From Acidobacteriota bacterium (GTDB lineage Bacteria; Acidobacteriota; Vicinamibacteria; Vicinamibacterales; UBA8438), in assembly GCA_015659035.1 (NCBI GenBank), contig DQNS01000004.1, positions 36,440-100,439 of the forward strand: a stretch of 64,000 nucleotides of DNA. Reading direction: 5' to 3'. Shown in pieces: positions 52,223 through 61,532 of this stretch (the first letter of the stretch is position 1; every line of letters begins with the position of its first letter). Below the pieces are notes generated by a model that saw only the letters and a list, made by a program, of their open reading frames with translations, was not told where the DNA came from and did not search any database. The position numbers and the translations under genes are program-made.

Positions 52223-55200
52223 GTGAAGCAGGGCACGTCATCGCTGATCGAGGTGGTCGAGCGCCGCACGTTCCTCAAAGTGCTGGGGAGCGCCGGCCCG
52301 GCGGTGGCGATCGCCGCCTGCTCGCCCGTGCCACCCGAGAAGATCATTCCGTTCGTGATCCCCCCCGAGGACGTCATCCCGGGTGTTGCGACCTGGTATG
52401 CGAGTGTCTGCGGCGAGTGCCCCGCCGGCTGTGGCACCCTGGTGCGTACTCGGGAAGGCCGCGCGGTCAAGGTGGAGGGCAACCCCGAACACCCGGTCAA
52501 CCGGGGCGGGCTGTGTATCCGGGGCCAGTCGTCGCTGCAGGGGCTCTACAACCCGGACCGGATTGCCGGACCGCAGCGCCGCCGTGTCAGCGACGCGGCC
52601 GGGCGGAGCGTGCTCGAGGGGGTGGCCTGGGACGACGCGCAGCAGACGCTGGTCGACCGGCTCCAGACGCTCCGTGACGCCGGCCGTGGCGACCGGGTCG
52701 TCCTCATCACGCCGCCGCTGACCGGCACGATGGCGACGCTGGTCGCCGCCTGGGCCGACGCCGTGGGGGGTGCACACTGGGTGCGCTACGAAGCGTTCGC
52801 CTACGAACCGATCCGCCGCGCCAACGCGCGTGTCTTCGGACGCGCGGAGCTCCCCCACTACGACTTCGCGCGCGCCGACCTGCTGGTGTCGTTCGGCGCC
52901 GATTTCCTCGAGACGTTCGGCTCGCCGGTCGGCTACGCCCGCGACCACGCCGGCCAGCGCCGGGTCCGTAACGGGGAGAAGGCTCGGTTCGTCCAGATCG
53001 AGCCGCGGCTCTCGATGACCGGCGCGAGCGCCGACGTGTGGCATTCGGTGCCCCCGGAGACCGAGGGGCTCGTGGCCGCGGCGATGGTCCACACGATCGT
53101 CGATGAGCGGCGGGCGCAGGGTGTGCCCGAAGAGGTCGTCGCGCAGATCGCTGGGCTCGTCGATGGCGCATCACCGGACCAGGTTGCCAGCACGACGGGG
53201 CTGTCCGCCGACACGATCCGCGAGCTGGCCCGCGCCTTCTCCGACCCGGCACTGGGGTCGGGCCGGACCCTCGCCGTCGGCGGGGGCGTCGGGGTCTCGG
53301 GGTCGAACGCCACCGCGGCACAGGTGGCAATCACGCTGTTGAACTACGTCGCCGGCAATATCGGTGCGACGGTCGACTTCTCGTCCGCCTCGACCCTGAG
53401 CACGGCCGCCACCTACGCCGACATGCGTGGCCTGACCGACCAGATGCGGTCGGGCGACGTCGAGCTGGCGATCATCTACACCGTGAACCCGGTCTTCACG
53501 ATGCCGGCCGCGGCCGACTTCGGTGGCGCGCTGGCCCAGGTGCCCTTCGTCGCCAGCCTGTCGAGCCTGCCGGACGAGACGACCGCGCTGGCCGATCTGC
53601 TGCTGCCCACGCACACCGCGCTCGAGTCGTGGGGCGACAACCACCCGCGTCACGACGTGCGTGGCCTGATGCAGCCGGTGATGCAACCGGTGTTCGACAC
53701 CCGGCACGCCGGCGATGTGCTGCTCGAGGTCGGTCGGTCGCTGGGTGACGAGGCGGCAGCCGGTCTACCACGGCGCGGTTTCTACCGCTTCCTGCGGGAC
53801 GAGTGGGAGCGGATGCAGCCGGCACCGGAAGGGGACCCCGAGACGGCGGAGCCCGCGGCGCCCGATTTCGAGACCTACTGGGCGGATGCCCTGCGGCGCG
53901 GCGGGACGACCGTCCCGGTCGAGACGGTCACCCTCGACCTCATCCCCGAGCTGTTCCAGACCGGCCTGGTGGGCGACCTGGCGCCGACCACCTCGAGACG
54001 GCCCTACACCCTGGTCGCCTATCCGTCGCTACACTTCTTCGACGGGCGTGGCGCCAACCGCCCGTGGCTCCAGGAGATTCCGGACCCGCTGCTCAAGACC
54101 ACCTGGGGCACCGGTGTCGAGATGACCCCGGACACCGCGCACGCCCTCGGCGCCGAAGAAGGCCAGCTGGTGGCGGTCGAGTCCGACCATGGTCAGGTGA
54201 ACGCGAGCGTCATCATCAACCCGCATCTGTCCGAGAACGTGGTCGCGATCGCCATCGGGCAGGGGCACACGAACTTCGGGCGATACGCCGCCGACGCCGT
54301 TGGAGTGAACCCGATCGCCCTGCTCGACGCCGAGCCGGAAACCGCCTCGGGCGGTGTGCGATGGGTCGGCACCGGCGTGACCCTCACCCCGCGCGAGCTG
54401 GCGCGGCCGATTCCCCGGCTGCAGCGCAGCTTCGATCAGGAGGGCCGGGAGCTGGCCCAGTCGGTGTCGCTGGCGGCGCTGGTGGCGGGCGAGGTGCACC
54501 CCGCGGAACATCCCTTCAGTCTGCACGCGGACCACGACCACCCGGTGCACCGCTGGGGTATGGCGATCGACCTGGATGCCTGCAACGGGTGCAACGCGTG
54601 TGTGGCGGCCTGCTACGCCGAGAACAACATACCGGTGATGGGCGCCGAGGGGATGCGACGCGGCCGGACCATGTCGTGGCTCCGGATTGAGCGGTTCGTC
54701 GAGCCGGGTCCAGGGAACGCGGGACCGGACAACCGGTTCCTGCCGATGCTCTGCCAGCACTGCGACCACGCGCCGTGTGAGACCGTCTGTCCCGTGTTCG
54801 CCACCTATCACACCGACGAGGGACTGAATGCGCAGGTCTACAACCGCTGTGTCGGTACCCGTTACTGCTCGAACAACTGTCCCTACAAGGTCCGTCGTTT
54901 CAACTGGTTCACGCCGGAGTTCGACGCGCCACTGCCGCTGCAGCTGAACCCGGATGTCACCGGTCGCAGCAAAGGGGTAATGGAGAAGTGCACGTTCTGT
55001 GTGCAGCGGATCCAGGACGGCAAGGAGACCGCCCGCGACGAGAACCGCCCGGTGCGGGACGGCGACGTGTCCCCGGCGTGCGCCCAGAGCTGTCCGGCGC
55101 AGGCGATCGTCTTCGGTGACATGAACGACCCGGCGAGCCGGGTGTCGCAGCTGTCGGACGACGCGCGCGGGTATCACGTGCTGAACGAGCTAAACACGCG

Positions 55201-55243
55201 GCCTGCGGTGACATACCTGAAGAAGGTGACGCAGGACCGATGA
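52223..55243 (+). CDS. actB: Alternative complex III molybdopterin-like/iron-sulfur subunit
   Basis: The 1006-residue protein is the fused ActB of ACIII. A Tat-type N-terminus (VERRTFLKVLGSAGPAVAIAAC) leads into a molybdopterin oxidoreductase-like domain with CGECPAGCGTLV, known not to hold Mo in this complex. From about residue 770 come four iron-sulfur binding sets: CNGCNACVAAC, CQHCDHAPCETVCPV, CVGTRYCSNNCPY and CTFCVQRI with CAQSCP. It lies on the periplasmic face and conducts electrons to ActA. The GTG at 52223 has GGAAGGTG before it; a GTG at 52208 is also in frame. It overlaps actC by four bases. Confidence 0.93.
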   Translation: MKQGTSSLIEVVERRTFLKVLGSAGPAVAIAACSPVPPEKIIPFVIPPEDVIPGVATWYASVCGECPAGCGTLVRTREGRAVKVEGNPEHPVNRGGLCIRGQSSLQGLYNPDRIAGPQRRRVSDAAGRSVLEGVAWDDAQQTLVDRLQTLRDAGRGDRVVLITPPLTGTMATLVAAWADAVGGAHWVRYEAFAYEPIRRANARVFGRAELPHYDFARADLLVSFGADFLETFGSPVGYARDHAGQRRVRNGEKARFVQIEPRLSMTGASADVWHSVPPETEGLVAAAMVHTIVDERRAQGVPEEVVAQIAGLVDGASPDQVASTTGLSADTIRELARAFSDPALGSGRTLAVGGGVGVSGSNATAAQVAITLLNYVAGNIGATVDFSSASTLSTAATYADMRGLTDQMRSGDVELAIIYTVNPVFTMPAAADFGGALAQVPFVASLSSLPDETTALADLLLPTHTALESWGDNHPRHDVRGLMQPVMQPVFDTRHAGDVLLEVGRSLGDEAAAGLPRRGFYRFLRDEWERMQPAPEGDPETAEPAAPDFETYWADALRRGGTTVPVETVTLDLIPELFQTGLVGDLAPTTSRRPYTLVAYPSLHFFDGRGANRPWLQEIPDPLLKTTWGTGVEMTPDTAHALGAEEGQLVAVESDHGQVNASVIINPHLSENVVAIAIGQGHTNFGRYAADAVGVNPIALLDAEPETASGGVRWVGTGVTLTPRELARPIPRLQRSFDQEGRELAQSVSLAALVAGEVHPAEHPFSLHADHDHPVHRWGMAIDLDACNGCNACVAACYAENNIPVMGAEGMRRGRTMSWLRIERFVEPGPGNAGPDNRFLPMLCQHCDHAPCETVCPVFATYHTDEGLNAQVYNRCVGTRYCSNNCPYKVRRFNWFTPEFDAPLPLQLNPDVTGRSKGVMEKCTFCVQRIQDGKETARDENRPVRDGDVSPACAQSCPAQAIVFGDMNDPASRVSQLSDDARGYHVLNELNTRPAVTYLKKVTQDR

Positions 55244-56574
55244 GCTTCGCGACGATCAACGACGACATCCTGCGCACGCTCCGGCCACCCGGCAGGGTCT
55301 ACTACGCCGGGCTGGCGCTGGCGCTCGCCGCCCTGTCGATCGGCGTGCTGGCGTTTCTGTATCAGGCCCGGACCGGCATGGGTGTCGCCGGCTACGAGCA
55401 CCCGGTCCTCTGGGCCGTCTACATCACCAACTTCGTCTTCTGGGTCGGCATCGCGCACTCCGGTACGCTGATCTCGGCGATCCTGTTTCTGTTCCGGGCC
55501 AAATGGCGGACGGCGGTAGCCCGCGCGGCGGAGGCGATGACCGTGTTCGCCGTCGTGACCGCCGCGCTGTTTCCGATCATCCACCTCGGGCGCCCGTGGT
55601 TCTTCTACTGGCTGATTCCCTACCCGAACGCGCGTGAGCTCTGGGTGAACTTCCGCTCGCCGCTGATCTGGGACGTCTTCGCCATCACCACGTATCTGAC
55701 CGTGAGCGTGATGTTCCTGTATCTCGGGCTGATGCCGGACCTCGCCGCGGCGAGGGACAGGATCACGGACTGGCGCCGGCAGGTCTATCGCGTGCTGTCG
55801 CTGGGCTGGCTCGGCACCAACCGACAGTGGCGCCACTACATGGCGTTGTACGGATTCTTTGCCGCCCTGGCGACCCCGCTCGTCGTGTCGGTCCACAGCG
55901 TGGTGTCCTGGGACTTCGCGGTGTCGATCCTGCCGGGCTGGCACAGCACGATCTTCGCGCCCTACTTCGTGGCCGGAGCCATCTTCTCGGGGCTGGCGAT
56001 GGTGATCACGCTGCTGGTGCCGCTCCGACGGATGCTCAGGCTCGAGAGCTACATCAGGGTGCATCACTTCGAGAACCTCGCGAAGCTGATGCTGATGACG
56101 TCGCTCATCGTGAGCTATGCGTACATGGTGGAATTCTTCATCGCCTGGTACAGCGGCAGCCCGTTCGAACAGGGGACGTTCTACGATCGGATGTTCGGGC
56201 AATACTGGGCATACAGCTGGATGATGTTCACGTGCAACGTGTGCGTCCCGCTGCTGCTGTTCTCGAAGACGGTCCGCACCAATCTGCGGTCGTTGTTCGT
56301 CATCTCGATCCTCGTCAACATCGGGATGTGGCTGGAGCGCTACGTGATCATCGTCAGCTCGCTCTCGCACGACTTCGACCCGGCGAACTGGTCGGGCGTG
56401 TACGAGCCGACCTGGGTAGAGGCGGCCATCACCGTCGGAGCGTTCGGGCTGTTCTTGACGCTGTTCCTGCTGTTCGTGAAGAACTTTCCGGCCGTCTCGA
56501 TCACCGAGATGAAGGAGACGATGGAGCGACCGGCCGAGGGCGACCCGGCCAGCGCCTGGCCGGAGCCCGTGTAG
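55240..56574 (+). CDS. actC: Alternative complex III NrfD-like quinol-binding subunit
   Basis: ActC is the large membrane subunit that binds quinol. The 444-residue protein has about ten helices, with AHSGTLISAILFLFRAKWRT, PIIHLGRPWFFYWLIPYPN and VHSVVSWDFAVSILPGWHST typical of the NrfD/PsrC family. Its start overlaps the actB stop in ATGA. ActF, a paralogue, follows later in the operon. It is thought to take part in proton translocation in this complex. Confidence 0.94.
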   Translation: MSFATINDDILRTLRPPGRVYYAGLALALAALSIGVLAFLYQARTGMGVAGYEHPVLWAVYITNFVFWVGIAHSGTLISAILFLFRAKWRTAVARAAEAMTVFAVVTAALFPIIHLGRPWFFYWLIPYPNARELWVNFRSPLIWDVFAITTYLTVSVMFLYLGLMPDLAAARDRITDWRRQVYRVLSLGWLGTNRQWRHYMALYGFFAALATPLVVSVHSVVSWDFAVSILPGWHSTIFAPYFVAGAIFSGLAMVITLLVPLRRMLRLESYIRVHHFENLAKLMLMTSLIVSYAYMVEFFIAWYSGSPFEQGTFYDRMFGQYWAYSWMMFTCNVCVPLLLFSKTVRTNLRSLFVISILVNIGMWLERYVIIVSSLSHDFDPANWSGVYEPTWVEAAITVGAFGLFLTLFLLFVKNFPAVSITEMKETMERPAEGDPASAWPEPV

Positions 56575-56578
56575 CGCC

Positions 56579-57079
56579 ATGGCAGAGGGAGTGGAGATTC
56601 TCGGCATCTACGACCGCGCCACGACAGCGGCGGTCGGTGTCCGCGCGGTCCTCGAGGAAGGTCTGGGCGAGGTCATCACCTATTCGCCGGTGCCGGACCG
56701 CGCCCTCGACCAGGCGCTGCACGTCACCCTCAGCCCGGTGCGGCTGTTCGTGCTGATCGGGGGGCTACTGGGGTGCGCCACGGGGTTCATCTTTCCGATC
56801 TACACCGTGCTCGACTGGCCGCTGATCACCGGCGGCAAACCGCTCATCTCGATTCCGCCCTTCGTGGTCATCGCATTCGAGCTGACGATCCTGTTCGCGA
56901 GCCTCGGCGGTATGGCCGGGTTCCTGCTGCTGTCGAGGCTGCCGCGCGTCACCGGCCGACCGCCCGACGCGCGGTTCACAGACAACATGACGGGCATCAG
57001 CGTTACGTGCGCCCCCGAGCAGGCGGCCGCCGTGCGGGCCTGTCTCGCACGCACCGGCGCGAGCGAGATCCGGGAGTAG
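56579..57079 (+). CDS. actD: Alternative complex III subunit D (DUF3341)
   Basis: The 166-residue protein has two membrane helices (VRLFVLIGGLLGCATGFIF and FVVIAFELTILFASLGGMA) between a soluble N-terminal domain and a soluble tail. The N-terminal ILGIYDRATTAAVGVRAVLEE and the PDARFTDNMTGISVTC tail match the ActD/DUF3341 pattern. It is a small structural part of the complex. It starts four bases after actC. Confidence 0.92.
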   Translation: MAEGVEILGIYDRATTAAVGVRAVLEEGLGEVITYSPVPDRALDQALHVTLSPVRLFVLIGGLLGCATGFIFPIYTVLDWPLITGGKPLISIPPFVVIAFELTILFASLGGMAGFLLLSRLPRVTGRPPDARFTDNMTGISVTCAPEQAAAVRACLARTGASEIRE

Positions 57080-57081
57080 TC

Positions 57082-57567
57082 ATGCGCAAACCACTCGCGA
57101 CGACGATCATCCTCGTGGCGGCCGGCGCCGCGGCCCTGGCCTTCCCCTGGACCCGCAACATGTACACGGGCCCGGTCGTGCTGCCACAGGTGGCGCCGCG
57201 GGTGCCCGTCGAGGACGCGATCGCGGTCGATGGCCCCCAGATCCTGGACCGGCTGTCGTCGCAAGGACTGCCCAACCCGCGACCCAACACGCCCGAGGTG
57301 CGGGACGAGGGCGCGTGGCTGTATGACGTCTACTGCGCCATCTGCCACGGCGCAACCGGACAGGGCGACGGGCAGATCGCCGAGCACTACCCCCGCATGC
57401 CCAACCTGTCGGCGCCCAACGTCCAGAACTACACCGACGGGTGGATCTACAGCATCATCCGCGAGGGCGGACCCAACATGCCGGCGTCTGCCGCGGTGAT
57501 GAGCGTGGATGAGCGGTGGGCCCTCGTGCACTTCGTGCGGACTTTCAAGACACCGAATCCGAGATGA
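57082..57567 (+). CDS. actE: Alternative complex III monohaem cytochrome c subunit
   Basis: The 161-residue protein has a membrane-anchored leader (TTIILVAAGAAALAF) and a single haem site CAICH with distal Met in a class I cytochrome fold (GAWLYDVYCAICHG, GGPNMPASAAVMS). ActE is the second electron-transfer cytochrome of ACIII. Only two bases separate it from actD, and its stop overlaps the actF start. Confidence 0.92.
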   Translation: MRKPLATTIILVAAGAAALAFPWTRNMYTGPVVLPQVAPRVPVEDAIAVDGPQILDRLSSQGLPNPRPNTPEVRDEGAWLYDVYCAICHGATGQGDGQIAEHYPRMPNLSAPNVQNYTDGWIYSIIREGGPNMPASAAVMSVDERWALVHFVRTFKTPNPR

Positions 57568-58820
57568 TCGCCGTCGGCACCCCGGTCGTCTCGGACGGCA
57601 CGCGTCGCCTCTATCTCGGTGCCGGCCTCGTGGGCACGGCGGCGTTTCTGTACGGCGTGGTCCTGGGTGACGCCATCAGAGCGTGGCAGTCGTTGCTGGT
57701 GAACTTCCTGTTCTTCGGCGGGCTGGCGCAGGCAGGCGTCGTGCTCTCGGCGATGATGCAGGTGACCTCGTCGCGGTGGGGTCGCGCGCTGAAACGCACC
57801 GCGGAAGCGACCTCGGCGTTCCTCCCGGTATCGTTCGTGCTGTTGCTCGTGTTGCTGGCCGGTGTGTCCGCCTGGGCACCGTGGGTGCAGGCGCCGGTCG
57901 AGGCCAAGCAGGCATGGCTCAACATCCCGTTCTTCGTCACGCGGCAGATTCTCGGATGCCTGCTGCTCGGCGGTATCAGCCTGGCCTACGTCTACCGGTC
58001 TGTGCGTCCGGACATCGGGCTGCTCGACCAGTCTGGTGAGCACGCGGCCACGGGGTTCGCCCGCCGCCTGATCGTCGGGTGGCGCGGCATCGACGTCGAG
58101 CGCGAGACCTCTCAGCGGGCGCAGGACCGTCTGGCACCGGCAATGCTGATCGCGTACGCGTGGGTCTTCACCCTGGTCGCGTTCGACTTTTTCATGTCGC
58201 TCGACCCGCACTGGTTCTCGAGCCTGGCGGGCGGCTACTACTTCATCGGCAACCTGTTCGCCGGGCTCGCCTTTCTGGCGGTGGTCGCCGTCTGGTCGCG
58301 CAAGCGGCTGCAGCTGACGGCGTATGTCGGCCCCCACCAACTGCACGACGTCGGCAAACTGCTCTTCGGCTTCTGCATCCTGTGGGCCTACATGTTCTGG
58401 TCGCAGTATCTGGTGATCTGGTACGGCGACCTGCCGGAGGAAACCGAGTTCATTGCGCACCGCATGAGCGGCGCCTGGGCGCCGCTCGCCTGGACCGTGT
58501 TCGCCGTGGTGTTCGTCATCCCGTTCGTCGTGCTGCTGAGTCGCGCCGTGAAGACAAGCCCGCGCGGGCTGAGGGCCATCGCGTGCGTGGCCTTGGTCGG
58601 CATGTGGCTCGAACGCTTCATCCTGGTGTCCCCGTCGTTGTGGCACGGGGACGGGGTCCCGCTGGGTGTCATCGAGCTGCTGGTAACAGCCGGGGTGCTG
58701 GGTCTGTTCGCCTGGTGCTACACGACATTCCTGCAAACCTTGCCAGTGCTGCCGCTGTCCGACCCCCGACTGGAGTCGGCGTCGGCCCATCCACACGCGC
58801 ACCATGGCCACGCGGCGTGA
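57564..58820 (+). CDS. actF: Alternative complex III membrane subunit F
   Basis: ActF is the second NrfD-like membrane protein in the complex. The 418-residue product has about ten helices, with WQSLLVNFLFFGGLAQAGVV, ISLAYVYRSVRPD, FDFFMSLDPHWFSSLAGGYY and LLFGFCILWAYMFWSQYLVI. The ATG lies in ATGA at the actE stop. The C-terminus is His-rich (HPHAHHGHAA), which may bind metal. No cytochrome oxidase genes follow, so the electron acceptor is encoded elsewhere. Confidence 0.93.
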   Translation: MIAVGTPVVSDGTRRLYLGAGLVGTAAFLYGVVLGDAIRAWQSLLVNFLFFGGLAQAGVVLSAMMQVTSSRWGRALKRTAEATSAFLPVSFVLLLVLLAGVSAWAPWVQAPVEAKQAWLNIPFFVTRQILGCLLLGGISLAYVYRSVRPDIGLLDQSGEHAATGFARRLIVGWRGIDVERETSQRAQDRLAPAMLIAYAWVFTLVAFDFFMSLDPHWFSSLAGGYYFIGNLFAGLAFLAVVAVWSRKRLQLTAYVGPHQLHDVGKLLFGFCILWAYMFWSQYLVIWYGDLPEETEFIAHRMSGAWAPLAWTVFAVVFVIPFVVLLSRAVKTSPRGLRAIACVALVGMWLERFILVSPSLWHGDGVPLGVIELLVTAGVLGLFAWCYTTFLQTLPVLPLSDPRLESASAHPHAHHGHAA

Positions 58821-58827
58821 AGCTGAA

Positions 58828-58885
58828 AGAGCACGAAAGAAGACAGAGGGCAGGAGGCAGGAGGAAGCGGGAGGGCTTCGCCGGC
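58828..58885 (+). repeat. Polypurine block ending in GGCTTCGCC
   Basis: AGAAGACAGAGGGCAGGAGG then CAGGAGGAAGCGGGAGGGCT and TCGCCGG. It lies between actF and the methyltransferase gene and has the full form of the repeat. Confidence 0.65.
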
Positions 58886-58973
58886 TTACGTTCACGGTCC
58901 GCCTGGCCACAGCGGCACCTCTGTCCTGCGTGATATCCTCGGCTGTTTGACGTCGCACCGGACAGACCTGCCG

Positions 58974-59672
58974 ATGGCCGCGCGCCCCCATCAGTTCATT
59001 TCGGCACCGGACACCGGCGCCTCGCCGCTGTCGCAGGAATGGCGCGTGCGGCGGCGGTTCGCGCGACGGTTGCGGCTGCTTGGCCTCCCCGCGGACCTGA
59101 GGGGGTGGAGCGTCCTGGACATCGGCGCGTGGCACGGCTACTTCTCGTTCGAGTGCGAGCGCCGCGGCGCCGGTCGGGTGCTGGCGATCGACCGGTTCGC
59201 GTGGGACCGGTTCGGGATGGAGGAGTTCCTTGCGGCCCACACACGGCTCGGGTCACGCGTTGAGTATCAGCATCTCGACGTCCACGACCTCGACGTCGAC
59301 GCCATCGGGCAGTTCGATCTGGTGCTGCTGCTCGGGGTGTTCTACCATCTGCGCAACCCGCTGGCGGCCCTGGAGCGGATCGCCCGCGTGACGAAGCGTC
59401 TGCTGATCTGCGAAACACACGTCCTGCTGCCCTTCATCCACGAACGGTATCCGCTCGTCTCGTTCTTCCCGGGCGACGAGCGGGCAGGGGAGCAGACCCA
59501 CGACCTCTGCGGCATCCCGACCATGACCGCGCTGACCGAGATGCTGCGGTTCGCCGGCTTCAGCGAGGTCGAGATCGCCTACCGGCCATCGTTCCGTTAC
59601 TGGAAGAAGTTCGTGTCCCTGGTAACGACACGCCCCCAGTCGGGACGCGGGATCGTGCATGCGAGGCCCTGA
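58974..59672 (+). CDS. CmoB-like class I SAM-dependent methyltransferase
   Basis: The 232-residue enzyme has the cofactor motif VLDIGAWHGYFSFECERRGA (about residues 46-65) followed by IDRFAWDRFGMEEFL and DLVLLLGVFYHLRNPLAALE, the layout of CmoB and related DUF1698 methyltransferases. It is shorter than true CmoB, which has an N-terminal extension, so the substrate may differ. The ATG at 58974 is the first reasonable start; a TTG at 58947 is upstream. It stands alone after the act operon. Confidence 0.82.
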   Translation: MAARPHQFISAPDTGASPLSQEWRVRRRFARRLRLLGLPADLRGWSVLDIGAWHGYFSFECERRGAGRVLAIDRFAWDRFGMEEFLAAHTRLGSRVEYQHLDVHDLDVDAIGQFDLVLLLGVFYHLRNPLAALERIARVTKRLLICETHVLLPFIHERYPLVSFFPGDERAGEQTHDLCGIPTMTALTEMLRFAGFSEVEIAYRPSFRYWKKFVSLVTTRPQSGRGIVHARP

Positions 59673-59674
59673 GA

Positions 59675-59717
59675 CACGAAGAAGTCAGCAGTCAGAAGGT
59701 AGAAGTCAGAAGGAGGC
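59675..59717 (+). repeat. Polypurine block (no GCTTCGCC end)
   Basis: ACGAAGAAGTCAGCAGTCAG followed by AAGGTAGAAGTCAGAAGG. It overlaps the ribosome site region of the next gene. It shares GACACGAAG and GTCAGCAG with the copy at 35502. Confidence 0.6.
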
Positions 59718-59723
59718 CACGCC

Positions 59724-60620
59724 ATGAACATTGCGGTGATCGGAATGGGAACGATGGGCGCCCCGATGGCGACCAACCTGCTCAAGGCGGGCCACAGCGT
59801 GGTCGTGCACAACCGGACCCGCGAGCGGGAGGAACCCCTCGTAGCGCAGGGCGCGACACGCGCCGAGAGCCCGGCCGCGGCCGCGCGTGACGTCGAGGTG
59901 GTGCTGACGTGTGTGTCGGACACCCCGGACGTCGAGCGAGTGCTGCTGGACCCGGAGATCGGCGCCATCAACGGTCTGCGCGACGGTGGACTGGTGATCG
60001 ATTGCTCGTCGATCGCACCGGCGGCAACGCGCACGATCGCGGCTCACTTCGCCGAGAAGGACATCGGCTACGTCGACGCGCCTGTGTCTGGCGGCTCGGA
60101 AGGCGCCATCAAGGGCACGTTGGCCATCATGTGCGGCGGGAGCCAGGCCGATTTCGAGCGGGCCAAACCTGTCCTCGAGGTCTTGGGAAGCAAGCTGACC
60201 CACATTGGCGACGTCGGGTGCGGTCAGATTGCCAAGGTGGCGAACCAGGTGGTCATTGCCGGCACCTTCCTGGCCCTGGGCGAAGCGCTGACACTCGCCA
60301 ACAAGGCGGGCGCCAACCCCGAAAAGGTGGTCGAGGCAATCGGGGGCGGGGTGGCCGGGTCCTGGATCTTGCAGAACCGGTCGTCCAACATGTTGAACGA
60401 CACCTATCCGCTCGGTTTCCGCACGCGGCTGCACCGCAAGGATCTCGGTATCGCCCTGGACACGGCGCGCACATTCGAAGTACCGGTACCCCTCGCCAGT
60501 CTCGTGGCGACGATCGAGGATGGGCTGATCGCACAAGGCTTCGGCGACGAGGACATGTCGAACCTGGCCCGCTTCGTGCGCAAGGGCGCCAGCGTGCCGG
60601 ACGGCCCGATGAAGGGGTGA
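59724..60620 (+). CDS. NAD(P)-dependent beta-hydroxyacid dehydrogenase (3-hydroxyisobutyrate/tartronate semialdehyde type)
   Basis: The 298-residue enzyme has the nucleotide motif GMGTMGAPMATNLL, the substrate loop DAPVSGG (119-124) and the catalytic Lys171 in GCGQIAKVANQ. This is the 3-hydroxyisobutyrate/2-hydroxy-3-oxopropionate reductase family. Genes for both subunits of a CoA-transferase follow, so it may act in a hydroxyacid or branched-chain acid route. GAAGGAGG lies before the ATG. The precise substrate cannot be read from the sequence. Confidence 0.9.
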   Translation: MNIAVIGMGTMGAPMATNLLKAGHSVVVHNRTREREEPLVAQGATRAESPAAAARDVEVVLTCVSDTPDVERVLLDPEIGAINGLRDGGLVIDCSSIAPAATRTIAAHFAEKDIGYVDAPVSGGSEGAIKGTLAIMCGGSQADFERAKPVLEVLGSKLTHIGDVGCGQIAKVANQVVIAGTFLALGEALTLANKAGANPEKVVEAIGGGVAGSWILQNRSSNMLNDTYPLGFRTRLHRKDLGIALDTARTFEVPVPLASLVATIEDGLIAQGFGDEDMSNLARFVRKGASVPDGPMKG

Positions 60621-60647
60621 CGCCGCGGACAGCAGAGGGATTCACTG

Positions 60648-61352
60648 GTGAGCAAGAAGGTCTACTCCGGCTCGGCGGCCGCGCTCGAGGGGTTGCTCCA
60701 CGACGGCATGACGCTGATGGTGGGCGGTTTCGGGCTGTGCGGCGTGCCACAGAACCTGGTGCGGGCGCTGCGCGACTCCGGGGTGAAAGCGCTGACCTGT
60801 ATCAGCAACAACGCCGGTGTGGACGGCGCCGGGCTCGGGCTGCTGCTCGAGACACGACAGATCGACAAGATGGTCGCCAGCTACGTCGGAGAAAACAAGC
60901 TGTTCGAGCGGCAGTTCCTCGACGGCATCATCGAGGTGGAGCTGAACCCGCAGGGCACCATGGCGGAGCGGATGCGCGCCGGGGGCGCCGGTATCGCCGC
61001 CTTCTTCACGCCGACCGGCTACGGCACGCCGCTGACCGAGGGCAAGGAGACCCGCCAGTTCGATGGCCGCTGGTACGTGCTGGAAACGGCCCTGCACGCC
61101 GACGTGTCGCTGGTCAAGGCCTGGAAAGCGGACGAAGCGGGCAACCTCGTCTACCGGATGACGGCGCGTAACTTCAACCCGCCGATGGCCGAGGCCGGCC
61201 GGGTCACGGTCGCCGAAGTCGAGGAAATCGTTGCACCGGGAGAGATCGACCCGCACCTCGTGCACACGCCCGGCATCTACGTGGACCGGATCGTCGTCGG
61301 GGAAAACCAGGACAAGGCGATCGAGCGCCGGAAGACGCGCCCGACGGTGTAG
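60648..61352 (+). CDS. scoA: 3-oxoacid CoA-transferase subunit A
   Basis: The 234-residue subunit has the N-terminal VGGFGLCGVPQNLV glycine-rich loop and the family features NAGVDGAGLGLLLETRQ, VELNPQGTMAERMRAGGAG and FFTPTGYGTPLTEGKE. With subunit B it moves CoA from succinyl-CoA to acetoacetate or a related oxoacid. GTG at 60648 is the start (AGAGGGATTC before it). It follows the dehydrogenase after 27 bases. Confidence 0.92.
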   Translation: MSKKVYSGSAAALEGLLHDGMTLMVGGFGLCGVPQNLVRALRDSGVKALTCISNNAGVDGAGLGLLLETRQIDKMVASYVGENKLFERQFLDGIIEVELNPQGTMAERMRAGGAGIAAFFTPTGYGTPLTEGKETRQFDGRWYVLETALHADVSLVKAWKADEAGNLVYRMTARNFNPPMAEAGRVTVAEVEEIVAPGEIDPHLVHTPGIYVDRIVVGENQDKAIERRKTRPTV

Positions 61353-61502
61353 GGTGTGTCAGCTAGCAGACGCCCGCGTCGCACCGAAACCCGTGCAGCG
61401 GGACGGTCACCCGGGGGCTGCTGGACATCACCCGAAACTGGCGGGGCGGATCTCCTGCCGATCGCAGCTGCGACACGGCTCGCGCATGCACGTGGCGACT
61501 GG
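61353..61502. other. Gap between scoA and scoB, no gene seen
   Basis: Subunits A and B usually overlap or lie a few bases apart; here 202 bases separate them. No coding pattern or hairpin of note is present apart from CACCCGGGGGCTGC-type GC runs. Confidence 0.5.
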
Positions 61503-61532
61503 TTGACGGCCCGAAAGACCGGTTGGTACCCT
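61503..61532 (+). promoter_or_regulatory. Putative promoter for scoB
   Basis: TTGACG (61503-61508) and TACCCT (61527-61532) are separated by 18 bases, and 22 bases follow before the scoB ATG. It is the best promoter-like pair in the gap and would let subunit B be expressed separately. Confidence 0.4.

Noticed and set aside
55174-56607. Minus-strand open frame opposite actC
   Set aside because: His/Arg/Asp-rich shadow of a membrane protein gene with no start signal.
57447-59240. Long minus-strand open frame opposite actE-actF and the methyltransferase
   Set aside because: It opposes two certain genes and has no recognisable domain.
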